Source: Rhodococcus pseudokoreensis
GTDB taxonomy: Bacteria > Actinomycetota > Actinomycetes > Mycobacteriales > Mycobacteriaceae
DNA length: 64,000 bases
Reading direction: 5' to 3'
NCBI RefSeq assembly: GCF_017068395.1
Contig: NZ_CP070619.1
Coordinates: 6,014,001 to 6,078,000 of the forward strand
In this document: piece after piece, positions 17,279 to 26,337 of the stretch
Position numbering within the stretch: position 1 is the first letter of the stretch
Layout of the letters: the number at the start of each line of letters is the position of its first letter
Program-made: the position numbers and the translations under genes
The notes under the pieces: model-generated
Database searches by the model: none
What the model was told of the DNA's origin: nothing
Seen by the model: the letters and a program-made list of their open reading frames with translations, nothing else

Positions 17279-18388
17279 TCATTCGAAGAGAATGACTCCA
17301 CGGATGTTCTTGCCGTCTTCCAGATCCTGGTAGCCCTGGTTGACCTCTTCGAGCGTGTACTTTGTCGTGATCAGCTCGTCGAGCTTGAGTTGACCCGCAT
17401 CGTAGAGCCGCAGTAGTCGGACAATGTCGTATTGAGGGTTCGCCGAGCCGAACAACGAACCCTTGATCGTCTTCTCGAAGAGCGTAACCTCAAAACTTGA
17501 CAACTGGATATTGAGTAGCTCGGGATGTGCGAGGCCGGTGATGACCACGGTTCCACCTTTGCCGATGATCGCGGTGGCATTCTGCACCACTTCAGCATCA
17601 ACGGACCCGACCAGAATCAGCGCTTGATCCGCTCCCTGCCCCCACGTGAGTTCTTTTACCTTCTCCGCCGCTGCAGCGGGTTCCGAGAACGCATGGGTGG
17701 CGCCGAACTTGAGCGCCACGTCGCGCTTCATCGCGACCGGATCGACCACAACGACATACTTGGCTCCGGCGCTCACAGCGCCTTGAACCGCATTGATTCC
17801 AAGCCCGCCGATTCCATAGATGACCACCGTGTCACCGGCCCGGACACCACCGGTGTACACCGCCGTTCCCCAGCCGGTCGGCACACCGCAGCCGACGAGC
17901 ACGGCCTTCTCCAGCGGCAGCCACTCATCGATCTTGACGACGGAGAACTGCGAAACCGTGGTCCGTTCGGAGAACGTCCCGACCATGCAGACCCCACCGA
18001 AATCGAGCCCGTCCTTGTGGAATCGGAAGGTACCGTCGGGCAATGAGCCCTCGAGGATGGTGGCCCCCATGTCACAGAGATTCTGCCGACCGGTGGAACA
18101 GTACCGGCAACTACCGCACATCGGGATGAAGCTGCAGACCACATGGTCCCCGGGCTTCAGCCGGGTGACCCCCGCTCCAACTTCCTCGATGATGCCGGCG
18201 CCTTCATGGCCCCCAACAATCGGATATCGCGGCGGCATGTCGCCGTTTGCCAGATGGAGATCTGAATGACACAGGCCCGCGGCTACCATCTTGACCATCA
18301 CCTCACCGGGGCCGGGACCGTCCAAATCGAGTTCCATGATCTCGAACGGCTTACCGGCCTCCAGCACGACTGCAGCTTTGGTCTTCAT
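17279..18388 (-). CDS. Zinc-dependent alcohol dehydrogenase, NDMA-dependent type
   Basis: A 369-aa MDR enzyme. It has the catalytic zinc motif GLCHSDLHLANG and GGHEGAGIIEEVG, the structural zinc cysteines CGSCRYCSTGRQNLC, and the Rossmann motif VIYGIGGLGINAVQGA. The layout and motifs match actinobacterial alcohol dehydrogenases with tightly bound NAD(H) that need NDMA in vitro and are thought to use mycofactocin in vivo. The start follows GAGGAGAAAAGGA. It lies 33 bp downstream of the aldehyde dehydrogenase on the same strand, so alcohol to aldehyde to acid oxidation is encoded by one operon. Confidence 0.9.
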   Translation of the reverse strand: MKTKAAVVLEAGKPFEIMELDLDGPGPGEVMVKMVAAGLCHSDLHLANGDMPPRYPIVGGHEGAGIIEEVGAGVTRLKPGDHVVCSFIPMCGSCRYCSTGRQNLCDMGATILEGSLPDGTFRFHKDGLDFGGVCMVGTFSERTTVSQFSVVKIDEWLPLEKAVLVGCGVPTGWGTAVYTGGVRAGDTVVIYGIGGLGINAVQGAVSAGAKYVVVVDPVAMKRDVALKFGATHAFSEPAAAAEKVKELTWGQGADQALILVGSVDAEVVQNATAIIGKGGTVVITGLAHPELLNIQLSSFEVTLFEKTIKGSLFGSANPQYDIVRLLRLYDAGQLKLDELITTKYTLEEVNQGYQDLEDGKNIRGVILFE

Positions 18389-18421
18389 TCCTTTTCTCCT
18401 CTTTGTCTTTGAGTATGTTTG

Positions 18422-19930
18422 TCAGAGAGCAATATTGACGGACTTGGTCTGGGTGTAGAGATCGAGTGCGGTCGCCCCTAGTTCGGATCCCCACCCTGAC
18501 TGCTTATATCCGCCGAAGGGCATGGCTACGTCGAAGCCGTTGTACTGGTTGATCCACACCGAACCGGCCTTGATTTGGCGAGCGGTGCGGTGAGCCTTCG
18601 AGATGTCCTTCGTCCAGATTCCGGCGGCGAGGCCATAGATGCTGTCGTTGGCCGCCTCGGTCACGCCGTCGGCGGCGTTGAAAGGCATCGCAACAACCAC
18701 CGGTCCGAAGATCTCTTCCTCGACAATGCTGAACTCAGGTTTGACGTCGACGAAGACTGTCGGTTCAACGTAGAACCCTTCCGTACCCCAACGCTTACCA
18801 CCAGTCAGTGCGCGCGCCCCGTCTGCAATTCCGGCCTCGAGGTAGCCGGTGACCTTGTCGAACTGCTGCTGTGAAATCAGCGGGCCGAGTTGGGTAGTGG
18901 GATCGAGGCCGGGACCGATTTTCACCTGGCTGGCAGCGTCTGCGACGGCAGCCGTGAAAGTGTCGAAGATTTTGTCCTCCACGAACATTCGGGTGCCGGC
19001 AACGCAGGACTGGCCATGGTTGAAGAGCCACGCGTTTAGAGAACCGACAACGGCGGAGTCGAGGTCGGCGTCGGCGAACACGATATTCGCGCTCTTGCCG
19101 CCGAGTTCCAAAGACACCTTCTTGAGGTTGCCCATGGATGCCTCGACAATCTTCTTGCCTACGCCGGTTGATCCGGTGAAGGCAATCTTGTCGACGTCCT
19201 CGTGTGCGGACAGAGCTGCTCCGGCGTCGCCGTAACCGGTGACGACGTTGACGACACCAGGTGGGAATCCCGCTTCCTCGAACACTTCGGCAAGTAGCAG
19301 GGCAGTCAACGGAGTCTGCTCGGCAGGTTTGAAGACCACCGTGTTGCCCGTCGCCAGGGCGGGTGCGTACTTCAAGGCCGACATCATCAACGGGAAGTTC
19401 CAGGGCACGATCAAGCCGCATACGCCCAGTGGTTCACGCAGGGTGTAAGCATGGAACTCTTGTCCCGGTGTGAAAGGCATGCTGACGTTGATCGTGGTGC
19501 CTTCAACCTTGGTGGCCCAGCCGGCGTAGTATCGGAACACGTCGGCCGCGAACGCTACATCGACAGCGGTCGCCACTGCGGCGGACTTGCCGTTATCGAG
19601 AGACTCGAGTTGCCCGAACTCCACCGCACGTTCGGACAGGATGTCGCCGACACGCCAGATCAAACGTTCGCGCTCATTCGCCTTCATAGTGGGCCACGGC
19701 CCCCCGTTGAAAGCTTTACGCGCAGCGGACACTGCACGATCGATGTCCTCCGGTCCACCGCGTGCAACGCTGGTCAGACGCTCGCCGGTCGCGGGGTCGA
19801 ACGTGTCGAATGTCGATCCGTTCGCCGCGTCCACCCACTCCCCACCGATATAGAGCTGTTTGGTGCCGGACAGGAACTGTCGAACTGATGGCAGCAGCTC
19901 TACCTGGCCGGGCTGAATCATCGCCGTCAT
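18422..19930 (-). CDS. NAD-dependent aldehyde dehydrogenase
   Basis: A 502-aa aldehyde dehydrogenase with the full set of class motifs: VPWNFPLMM (catalytic Asn), FTGSTGVGKK, VSLELGGKSAN (general base Glu), NHGQSCVAGTR (nucleophile Cys) and a C-terminal PFGGYKQSGWGSELG. The start is at ATG 19930 after GGAGGTTCAC on the minus strand. It precedes the NDMA-type alcohol dehydrogenase in one operon and diverges from the aldehyde dehydrogenase at 20178 across 247 bp. It resembles the broad-specificity betaine/phenylacetaldehyde-type group. Confidence 0.94.
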   Translation of the reverse strand: MTAMIQPGQVELLPSVRQFLSGTKQLYIGGEWVDAANGSTFDTFDPATGERLTSVARGGPEDIDRAVSAARKAFNGGPWPTMKANERERLIWRVGDILSERAVEFGQLESLDNGKSAAVATAVDVAFAADVFRYYAGWATKVEGTTINVSMPFTPGQEFHAYTLREPLGVCGLIVPWNFPLMMSALKYAPALATGNTVVFKPAEQTPLTALLLAEVFEEAGFPPGVVNVVTGYGDAGAALSAHEDVDKIAFTGSTGVGKKIVEASMGNLKKVSLELGGKSANIVFADADLDSAVVGSLNAWLFNHGQSCVAGTRMFVEDKIFDTFTAAVADAASQVKIGPGLDPTTQLGPLISQQQFDKVTGYLEAGIADGARALTGGKRWGTEGFYVEPTVFVDVKPEFSIVEEEIFGPVVVAMPFNAADGVTEAANDSIYGLAAGIWTKDISKAHRTARQIKAGSVWINQYNGFDVAMPFGGYKQSGWGSELGATALDLYTQTKSVNIAL

Positions 19931-20125
19931 GTGAACCTCCGAGCTAACAGAATGTGACTTAGTTCATAATGCACTAGTTCGCACGGTGCTAACTGTCGGA
20001 CTTTCGGACATCTCGCGCTCGTGGTGCGTGCGGCGGCGCGGATGCCTCTCCCGAGAACTGGGGTCCGGTTGAATGCCGAGTGGGAACCGCGGTGCTTCGG
20101 GATGGAGGGGTTGTTTTGCGCAGTA

Positions 20126-20162
20126 ATGTCTGACATATTTTGTTGAAGAACTGTCTGACAGT
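20126..20162 (+). promoter_or_regulatory. Paired palindromic operators TGTC-T-GACA
   Basis: Two palindromes share the core TGTCTGACA: ATGTCtGACAT (20126-20136) and ACTGTCtGACAGT (20150-20162). Their centres are 25 bp apart. The second ends four bases before the AAGGAG of the gene at 20178, so a bound protein would block transcription or translation initiation of that gene. The spacing suggests two dimers, but which regulator binds is not known. Confidence 0.65.
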
Positions 20163-20177
20163 CTCAAGGAGATGTAA

Positions 20178-21626
20178 GTGTCGAAGCCCGTACAGATCGG
20201 CAATCAAGGTCCTGTGGTGGCTACGTCCGCGATGACCATCGACGGTCATTCCGTGAAGGCCGACCGGACATTCGAAGTGGTGAACCCGGCGACCGCGCGC
20301 CGCGTCGCGGACGCGCCTGAATGCGCCCCGTCGCAGGTGGACGATGTGATGGAGGCCGCAGTGCGCGCCTTTGCGAGCTGGAAGGTCGATGATGATGCAC
20401 GGCGACGCGCCTTGCGCGCCGGTGCCGACGAACTCGACGCCGCGGCGCACGAGCTGGCTGTCACCCTGACGGCAGAACATGGTAAGCCACTTCGTGATTC
20501 ACTGAGAGAAGTCGCGACCGCGGCCACATGGTTCCGCTGGTACGCAGACCTTGATCTTGGAGAACCTGAGATCGTCGAAGACAGTGCAGCGCGCAGAATT
20601 GCCGTCTACCGTCGTCCGTTAGGACCAGCGGTCGCGATCACCCCGTGGAACTACCCGATTCAAATGGCAGGTAAGAAGGCCGCGCAGGCCTTGCGGCCCG
20701 GCAACACTGTGGTCGTCAAGCCGTCTCCGTACACGCCGCTTGCAACGTTGAAATTTGTCGAGATTCTGCAGCGCGTCTTCCCGCCGGGCGTCTTGAGCGC
20801 TGTCACGGGCAGCAGCAATGATCTTGGCAGGTGGCTAACAGAGCACCCGCTAACCCGAAAGGTCAGCTTCACGGGATCGACCGGTGTTGGCAAACTTGTC
20901 GCCGCGTCTGCGGTGCCAGACCTCAAACGGGTGACTCTGGAACTCGGTGGGAACGACGCGGCGATCGTGCTCGACGACGCCGCACCTGAATTGATCGCGA
21001 AAGAAATTTTTGCGCGCGCATTCGTGAACTGCGGGCAGACTTGTGCAGCTATCAAACGGCTTTATGTGCCGGAACAGTTACACGAACTGGTCGTTGACGC
21101 TCTGGCTGAATACGCTCGAGCGGCGGTTGTGGGAAACGGAATGGAGTCAGACACCGAACTCGGACCGCTGAACAACCATCCGCAGCAGCAATTGGTCTCT
21201 GAACTCGTCGACGATGCACTGCGGAACGGTGCCCGCGCGGCGGCCGGCGGTCGACGGCCGGATACCGAAGGGTACTTCTACCGGCCAACGATCCTGACCG
21301 ATGTTGATGACGGTATGCGGATCGTGAACGAGGAGCAGTTCGGTCCCGCACTACCCGTTCTGTCCTACCGTCATCTGGACGACGCGATCGAACGTGCGAA
21401 CAACAGTAACTACGGACTTGGCGGATCGGTGTGGACGTCGGATCCCGACCGAGGCGCTGAAATAGCTCGTCGTCTGGACTGCGGCACGGCATGGGTCAAT
21501 ACCCACGCGATCACACTCCCACATCAGCCGTTCGCCGGCGCGAAGTGGAGTGGGATGGGTGTAGAGAACGGACGGTGGGGACTCCATGACTTCACCCAAC
21601 TGCAAGCCATCCACACCGCTCGTTGA
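20178..21626 (+). CDS. Aldehyde dehydrogenase, succinate-semialdehyde dehydrogenase-like
   Basis: A 482-aa enzyme with a GTG start after AAGGAG (20166-20171). Motifs are TPWNYPIQM (catalytic Asn), FTGSTGVGKL, VTLELGGNDAA (general base Glu), NCGQTCAAIKR (nucleophile Cys) and HQPFAGAKWSGMGVENG near the C-terminus. The pattern resembles succinate-semialdehyde and related short aldehyde dehydrogenases. It is transcribed away from the aldehyde/alcohol dehydrogenase operon and sits behind two palindromic operators, so it is probably regulated separately. Confidence 0.93.
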   Translation: MSKPVQIGNQGPVVATSAMTIDGHSVKADRTFEVVNPATARRVADAPECAPSQVDDVMEAAVRAFASWKVDDDARRRALRAGADELDAAAHELAVTLTAEHGKPLRDSLREVATAATWFRWYADLDLGEPEIVEDSAARRIAVYRRPLGPAVAITPWNYPIQMAGKKAAQALRPGNTVVVKPSPYTPLATLKFVEILQRVFPPGVLSAVTGSSNDLGRWLTEHPLTRKVSFTGSTGVGKLVAASAVPDLKRVTLELGGNDAAIVLDDAAPELIAKEIFARAFVNCGQTCAAIKRLYVPEQLHELVVDALAEYARAAVVGNGMESDTELGPLNNHPQQQLVSELVDDALRNGARAAAGGRRPDTEGYFYRPTILTDVDDGMRIVNEEQFGPALPVLSYRHLDDAIERANNSNYGLGGSVWTSDPDRGAEIARRLDCGTAWVNTHAITLPHQPFAGAKWSGMGVENGRWGLHDFTQLQAIHTAR

Positions 21627-21770
21627 CGTTCGGGATTACCCGGAACAGCTGTCCTGGTCACGAAGGTGTCAGAAGCGCGCTAGACGATGTGGCAGCATGA
21701 AAGCCCTATCCGCAATCCTGACGTCGGCTGTTGCCAGTCATCAATCGAACAACGATGGAGGAAAGTAGAA

Positions 21771-22520
21771 ATGATCGAAGCGCCAGTGGTGATCGTGACC
21801 GGCGGAGCAGGCTACATCGGTCGCGGATTGTGCGAATTGTTTCTGAAAGACGGCTATGTAGTCGTCGTCGCTGACCTGAATGCGGAAGCGGCGGAACGCA
21901 CCGCGTCCGAGATCGGCGGATCGGACGGTCACGCAATCGGGGTTGGAATTGACGTCACCGATGAGACGAGTGCTGCCGACATGGTGCATGCCGTCGAATC
22001 ACGCTTTGGGCGAATCGATGCGCTCATCAACAATGCTGGCCTGTTCGGTGACCCGACCTGGACCGGACCGATGCTCGGTGTGGACATGAAGGCGTGGGAC
22101 GCGGTCATGGAGGTCAACGTGAAAGGGCCTGTTGTGGTTACCCGCGCAGTCGCACCTATCATGCGCAAAGCCAAGTGGGGGCGCATCGTGAACGTGTCGT
22201 CGCAAGGCGCGTACAAACCTGCCGGTGTCTACTCGGCCAGCAAGTTGGCTGTTCATCAAGTTACCTGGAATCTTGCGAAAGAGCTCGGGGATGACGGCAT
22301 CACGGTCAACTGCGTGGCGCCCGGCACGATGGACACACCCACCGCTTTCGCGAACAAGCCCAGAGCGCACGTACTTTCTATGCCTGAGAAGTCGATTGTC
22401 AAGCGCCTCGGAAACGCGGCAGACCTGTACGCCGCGATGAAGTATTTTGTGAGTAAGGAATCCGAATGGTGCACCGGGCAGTCGCTCTTGGTCAACGGTG
22501 GCGCTGAAGTTCGCCTCTAG
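21771..22520 (+). CDS. SDR family oxidoreductase
   Basis: A 249-aa classical short-chain dehydrogenase. The ATG at 21771 has GGAGGAAAG upstream. It has VTGGAGYIGRG in place of the usual GxxxGxG spacing, Asp in VVADLN (NAD preference), NNAGLFGD, catalytic Ser in NVSSQGAY, YSASK, and a C-terminal GQSLLVNGGAEVRL. It starts 144 bp after the aldehyde dehydrogenase on the same strand and may oxidise or reduce a hydroxyl group in the same route. Confidence 0.9.
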   Translation: MIEAPVVIVTGGAGYIGRGLCELFLKDGYVVVVADLNAEAAERTASEIGGSDGHAIGVGIDVTDETSAADMVHAVESRFGRIDALINNAGLFGDPTWTGPMLGVDMKAWDAVMEVNVKGPVVVTRAVAPIMRKAKWGRIVNVSSQGAYKPAGVYSASKLAVHQVTWNLAKELGDDGITVNCVAPGTMDTPTAFANKPRAHVLSMPEKSIVKRLGNAADLYAAMKYFVSKESEWCTGQSLLVNGGAEVRL

Positions 22521-22651
22521 CACCAATGGGGTGTAGTTAGCGGGGACGGCTGGCGGTCCAGAATGCGCGTCTTGGGTGTCGTGCACGAATAGGGAGCGAA
22601 GTTTCGGTAGGAGAGGGCGTGCTCCCAGACATCTTCAACCCAGAAGTTCCG

Positions 22652-23470
22652 CTAACTAGTGTTCGTCAGGCAACCAGGGCCGGATAATGCGGGTATTCGG
22701 TCCACGTCCGGATCGGTGAGTCCGGCGCGAAGTTGATCTTCGGTTCGGCGTGGGGCGTTGCGCCAGCGCACGTAGGCGGCGATGGCGGCGTTCTGCTCGG
22801 CGTGACTGCGGTGATCGGTCCCGTTCAACGCGAAGTACCGCAGCGCGGCGAACTCGGACTCGATCCAGTTCAGCCAGAACCGTACGTCGGAAGGAATACC
22901 AACTCGACATCGTTGGCGGCGGCCCACGCCTTCACTGTCGGGGGCCGGTGCGGGGAGAAGTTGTCGAGAACGACGTACAACTTCTCCCCGGGCCACCGGA
23001 CCCGCAGCACTTTGAGCAGGCCCCGGAACTCACCGGGAACGCATACGCGGCCGGATTCGGTAATACAATTCTCCCGCTGGCCAAATCAAGTGCCGCGAGC
23101 ATGTACATCACACCGCCGTAGCGGTGGTACGTGGCCCGCTGCCGGTGCGGATGGGTGACCGGCCGCCAGCACTTGCCCTTACGAGGCTGTAGGTTCAGCG
23201 GGCCGAACGCGTCGACACAGACCACCCGGCCGGTGGCCGGTCGCACAGATCGCCTGCATCGTCGTCAGGAAATCCGGGTCGGTCGACGCCTTCCACGTGG
23301 TGGTCGCCTGCCAGGCGGCCTTGCCGTCCCGCAGGATCCGTCGCAGGGTCTCCCGACTGATCGCCGGTAGTTTGACAGCCGCTCCCGCGCGCGAGAATCG
23401 ATACACAGCTGACTGCTGGAAAATTGGCGGACGCAGACCAAATAGCCCCGTTCCAGAGTGCTCGGCTCAC
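22652..23470 (-). mobile_element. IS630-family transposase remnant (copy 1), frameshifted
   Basis: On the minus strand, pieces of one transposase appear in order but in different frames: ISRETLRRILRDGKAAWQAT and TWKASTDPDF, then FGPLNLQPRKGKCW and GGVMYMLAALDLASG, then FWLNWIESEFAALRYFALNG and DHRSHAEQNAAIAAYVRWRN. These are typical IS630 DDE-transposase segments. Several frame changes and the lack of the N-terminal HTH make it inactive. It separates the SDR gene from the LLM oxidoreductase gene and belongs to a different IS630 subgroup from the remnant at 33488-33945. Confidence 0.85.
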
Positions 23471-23691
23471 TGGGTCGCGACGTTCGTTTCAGCCGGTCAA
23501 TCTCTCGACGGACCATGGCCATAGTCCTCTTGGTTGTCGCTCGGGGCCATTGCCAACCATCGCGTAGTGGTCTGCATGATAGCAATATTCGTGAGCATGC
23601 GTTGGATCGTCTCCGTGACACGGCGGGGTGTGAGCAGTCTGGCGACTGCGATCGCAGCGTGAAGGATGAGTACGGGCATTTATCGAACCTT

Positions 23692-24888
23692 TTAGGCTTT
23701 CGGCGAGGTCCCGAGTCGAGGCACCGGGCACGTCGCGAATGCGGTATCTGCTGGGGAAGTTGGATTGGGCGTACCGTCAAAAGGCTTCTGGCACGGGCCA
23801 TTAGAGTCCTCACGTGTGACAAGGCCGCTCATGGCCGGTGCTGTCTGTGTGTCGACTAGCCGGGGCAGCACCTCGTAACCAAGCAATTCCAGAGATTCAT
23901 GGACGAAGCGCTCAGGTGTGCCAGGCAGGCCGACTTGGAAGACGATCTCGTTAAAGCCAAGTCGCTGGTACTCCGCGATTTGCCTAATGACTGTCTCGGG
24001 GCTGCCCACGACGGCACGCCCGGGAGGGAGTCGACATGCCGAGCTGTCGATCGAGTGCCGTTCTCCTACGACTTCTTTGAAAATCCCCCAGTCGCCCAAA
24101 GCTCGATAATAGGCCTCGAAGGCATTGACGAATCTCTGGGTGGCCAACTCGTCGGTAGCTGCGACAATGCAATGCCTCAGCAGGGGGCGGCGTTGGACAA
24201 CCCGACCTTCCGTGGCCAAAGTTGTGTCGAAGCACTTGGAGAATGATGCCAAGTCTTCGAATGGCGTATGACTACTGCCCAACCACGCGTCACCGAGCTG
24301 TGCGGCACGCCGCACGCCGACCTCGGAGCTAGCCCCTATCCAAATGGGGATTCCCCCAGGACGCTCAGACCGCGAAACCATGTTGACTCGGTCGAATGAG
24401 TAATACTTCCCGTTGAAGTTCAGCGGTTCGGCACTGGACCACAAGTGCCGGATCACCGTGATGATCTCCTCGAACCGTTTCACTCGTTCACGGATTGGGA
24501 TACCGATGGCAGCGAACTCGCGTGGGGCCCAACCTAGCGCTGCGCACAGGTTGAAGCGGCCACCGGAGATGTTGTCCAGGCTCATCAACGACTCGGCCAG
24601 ACGAATCGGATGCGAGAGAGGCAACAGGTAGACACCGCCGATCTCCAGGGTCTCTGTCGCCCCAGAAATTCGGCCTAGGAAGACACTCGTATCTAGCACG
24701 GGCCAAGGATCTCCAAGCAAGTGCTGGCCCACCCAGACGGACGTGAAACCTGCTTGCTCGGCTGCGACGACACGACCCAGCAGGGTGTCGATCAAAGCCT
24801 TGGCACTCGGCGCTCCCGGGTCGAGCCACCCCGATAAAAACAGTCCCATTCGGAACGACGAACCCTTCACATTGAGCGACTGTGTCAC
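23692..24888 (-). CDS. LLM-class flavin-dependent oxidoreductase
   Basis: A 398-aa luciferase-like monooxygenase-fold protein. The GTG at 24888 is chosen because AAGGAGGT lies directly upstream and a longer frame to 24939 has no ribosome site. It shows the family's N-terminal GLFLSGWLDPG strand, SVWVGQHLL, LEIGGVYLLPLSHPIRLAE, SGGRFNLCAALGW and PIWIGASS. Members use FMN or F420; the pattern here is compatible with F420-type actinobacterial enzymes. The last about 50 residues after LLGYEVLPRLVD have no family counterpart and look like read-through into non-conserved DNA, perhaps after a rearrangement near the IS630 remnant. Confidence 0.85.
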   Translation of the reverse strand: MTQSLNVKGSSFRMGLFLSGWLDPGAPSAKALIDTLLGRVVAAEQAGFTSVWVGQHLLGDPWPVLDTSVFLGRISGATETLEIGGVYLLPLSHPIRLAESLMSLDNISGGRFNLCAALGWAPREFAAIGIPIRERVKRFEEIITVIRHLWSSAEPLNFNGKYYSFDRVNMVSRSERPGGIPIWIGASSEVGVRRAAQLGDAWLGSSHTPFEDLASFSKCFDTTLATEGRVVQRRPLLRHCIVAATDELATQRFVNAFEAYYRALGDWGIFKEVVGERHSIDSSACRLPPGRAVVGSPETVIRQIAEYQRLGFNEIVFQVGLPGTPERFVHESLELLGYEVLPRLVDTQTAPAMSGLVTREDSNGPCQKPFDGTPNPTSPADTAFATCPVPRLGTSPKA

Positions 24889-25079
24889 TCGGACCTCCTT
24901 GCGGTTGCATAGATGACCGAGAGTCACAACAGTGGGCAACTATGACAAAGCGCTAAAAAGACTGACAATACTCTTATCGCAGGTCAGGGATGGAAATCGA
25001 CCGGGGAACTCGTCGATGATCGCCACGGAGGTCCTTGCTGTGGCATTCGGTTCGGGTGGTGCCTGTAGGTGTCCACCTG

Positions 25080-25238
25080 TTACGCCACCTCGCTCCGACG
25101 ACGGTGCGGGATGTGATTGAGGTCTTCGTCGAGTGCATCGACGAAGTCGTAGTATGCATACGTCTGAATCGCGACCATGAGGTGGTCGAGGAATGCGGCC
25201 AGGTGTGTGACAGCCATCCCTGCAAGCCTGAATCTCAT
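25080..25238 (-). CDS. Small unrecognised protein, 52 aa
   Basis: A short minus-strand frame starting at ATG 25238 with GCAGGAAAACAG upstream, a reasonable ribosome site. The product has a hydrophobic N-terminal helix (LAGMAVTHLAAFLDHLMVAI), then YAYYDFVDALDEDL and a basic tail PHRRRSEVA. I do not recognise the family. It stands alone between the LLM gene and the thioesterase and could be a chance frame. Confidence 0.3.
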   Translation of the reverse strand: MRFRLAGMAVTHLAAFLDHLMVAIQTYAYYDFVDALDEDLNHIPHRRRSEVA

Positions 25239-25647
25239 CTGTTTTCCTGCCTCTCGCGGGGCTGCGCAGTTGAAGTCGATGGGGTGTGGTGTAGGCGAGA
25301 TCTCAACATGCGAAGTTGCTTTAGGGATCAACGGACACTGGCGCGATTCGGTGGAGCTTCTGCGCCAGGTAACGAAACGGATTGCGTGCATATAGATGTC
25401 TGAATGATGGGGGACGACTGGTTCCGCGACCGGTCACCGAACGTGCTGTGTTCCCGCGGCGCCCTCGGGTCTGGACGTGCCGTTGACGATCGCCGGATAC
25501 CTTGGCCTGCGAGTTCAGAGGGCGGCTCGAACCGTATCCGATCCGGGGATGAAGATCGCTGACAGACATCTCGATCGCTGACGGGCAAGAACTCTTACGC
25601 CTGGTGATCGGGCCAGCGGTCTCGCAATGAGTCCGCGTGACAGGTGT
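25239..25647. other. Intergenic region, about 410 bp, no gene seen
   Basis: Frames on the minus strand here are rich in Arg, Ser and Pro with no family resemblance. Probably decayed DNA. Confidence 0.35.
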
Positions 25648-26088
25648 TCATCTGGTTAGGTTCTGCAACCGAACTTGACCGCGTGCTATTAGCGTGTGTT
25701 GATTATTCCTGATGAGTACCTGCCACAGCTGCTGAGAGCGTCCACGATGGAGTGGGGTTGCCTCACCGAAATGCGTGCCGTCCGTCGATGCTTGCAGGAA
25801 GTCGGTGTTGTTGTTGACGCCGACCACGCGGCCATGCGCGCCGAAGAATATCGATGCCCCGATGCTCGCCAATGTCTCCACGGCAGTACAGTACGCGCCG
25901 CCATGAACGATTCCATGTGACTGGTGGATTGTAGGCTCCACAACCCAATTCGCTCGTACTCGATCCCCGGTCGCCTCGGTGAACTGAAGGCCGATATTGC
26001 CAGCGAATCCAACTTCTGTTACCCGTGCGATTTCAGCGAGGGACATCTCGTGAAAGGCTCGTCGGCTACTCGTGCTTACTCTTTCCAT
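25648..26088 (-). CDS. PaaI-type hotdog-fold acyl-CoA thioesterase
   Basis: A 146-aa hotdog thioesterase that hydrolyses an acyl-CoA. The start is ATG 26088 with CAGGAGCAACG before it. The frame stays open upstream on the minus strand to 27165, but that part is only the reverse of the MBL gene. The signature IHQSHGIVHGGAYCTAVETLAS (HGG with a downstream Glu) is at about residues 55-76, followed by VVGVNNNTDFLQAS and a C-terminal LIARGQVRLQNL. It diverges from the MBL-fold gene across 249 bp. Confidence 0.88.
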   Translation of the reverse strand: MERVSTSSRRAFHEMSLAEIARVTEVGFAGNIGLQFTEATGDRVRANWVVEPTIHQSHGIVHGGAYCTAVETLASIGASIFFGAHGRVVGVNNNTDFLQASTDGTHFGEATPLHRGRSQQLWQVLIRNNQHTLIARGQVRLQNLTR

Positions 26089-26337
26089 CGTTGCTCCTGT
26101 CGGATTCACTGGTCTGATCGGGTAGCACTCCAACCACTGACCAATAGTGATAATGTTCGACATTCGCGTGACTGTCAAGAGCTTGTTTGTAGCCAGCCGA
26201 CCCAAAGGGCAGTTGCAGGACCACAGCGTCGAGCGGCCCGGCGCGATCCGAAGCCCAATTGCGAGCGCAATCATGCGATACATCAGTCCGGTCCGCCAAA
26301 CGGCTCCTGGAGCCACTGTGCGAGAAAGGTATTGAAA

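Noticed and set aside
22999..23470. Possibility that the IS630 fragments form one intact transposase by programmed frameshifting
   Set aside because: More than one frame change plus a missing N-terminal HTH; programmed frameshift in IS630-type elements involves a single slip site.
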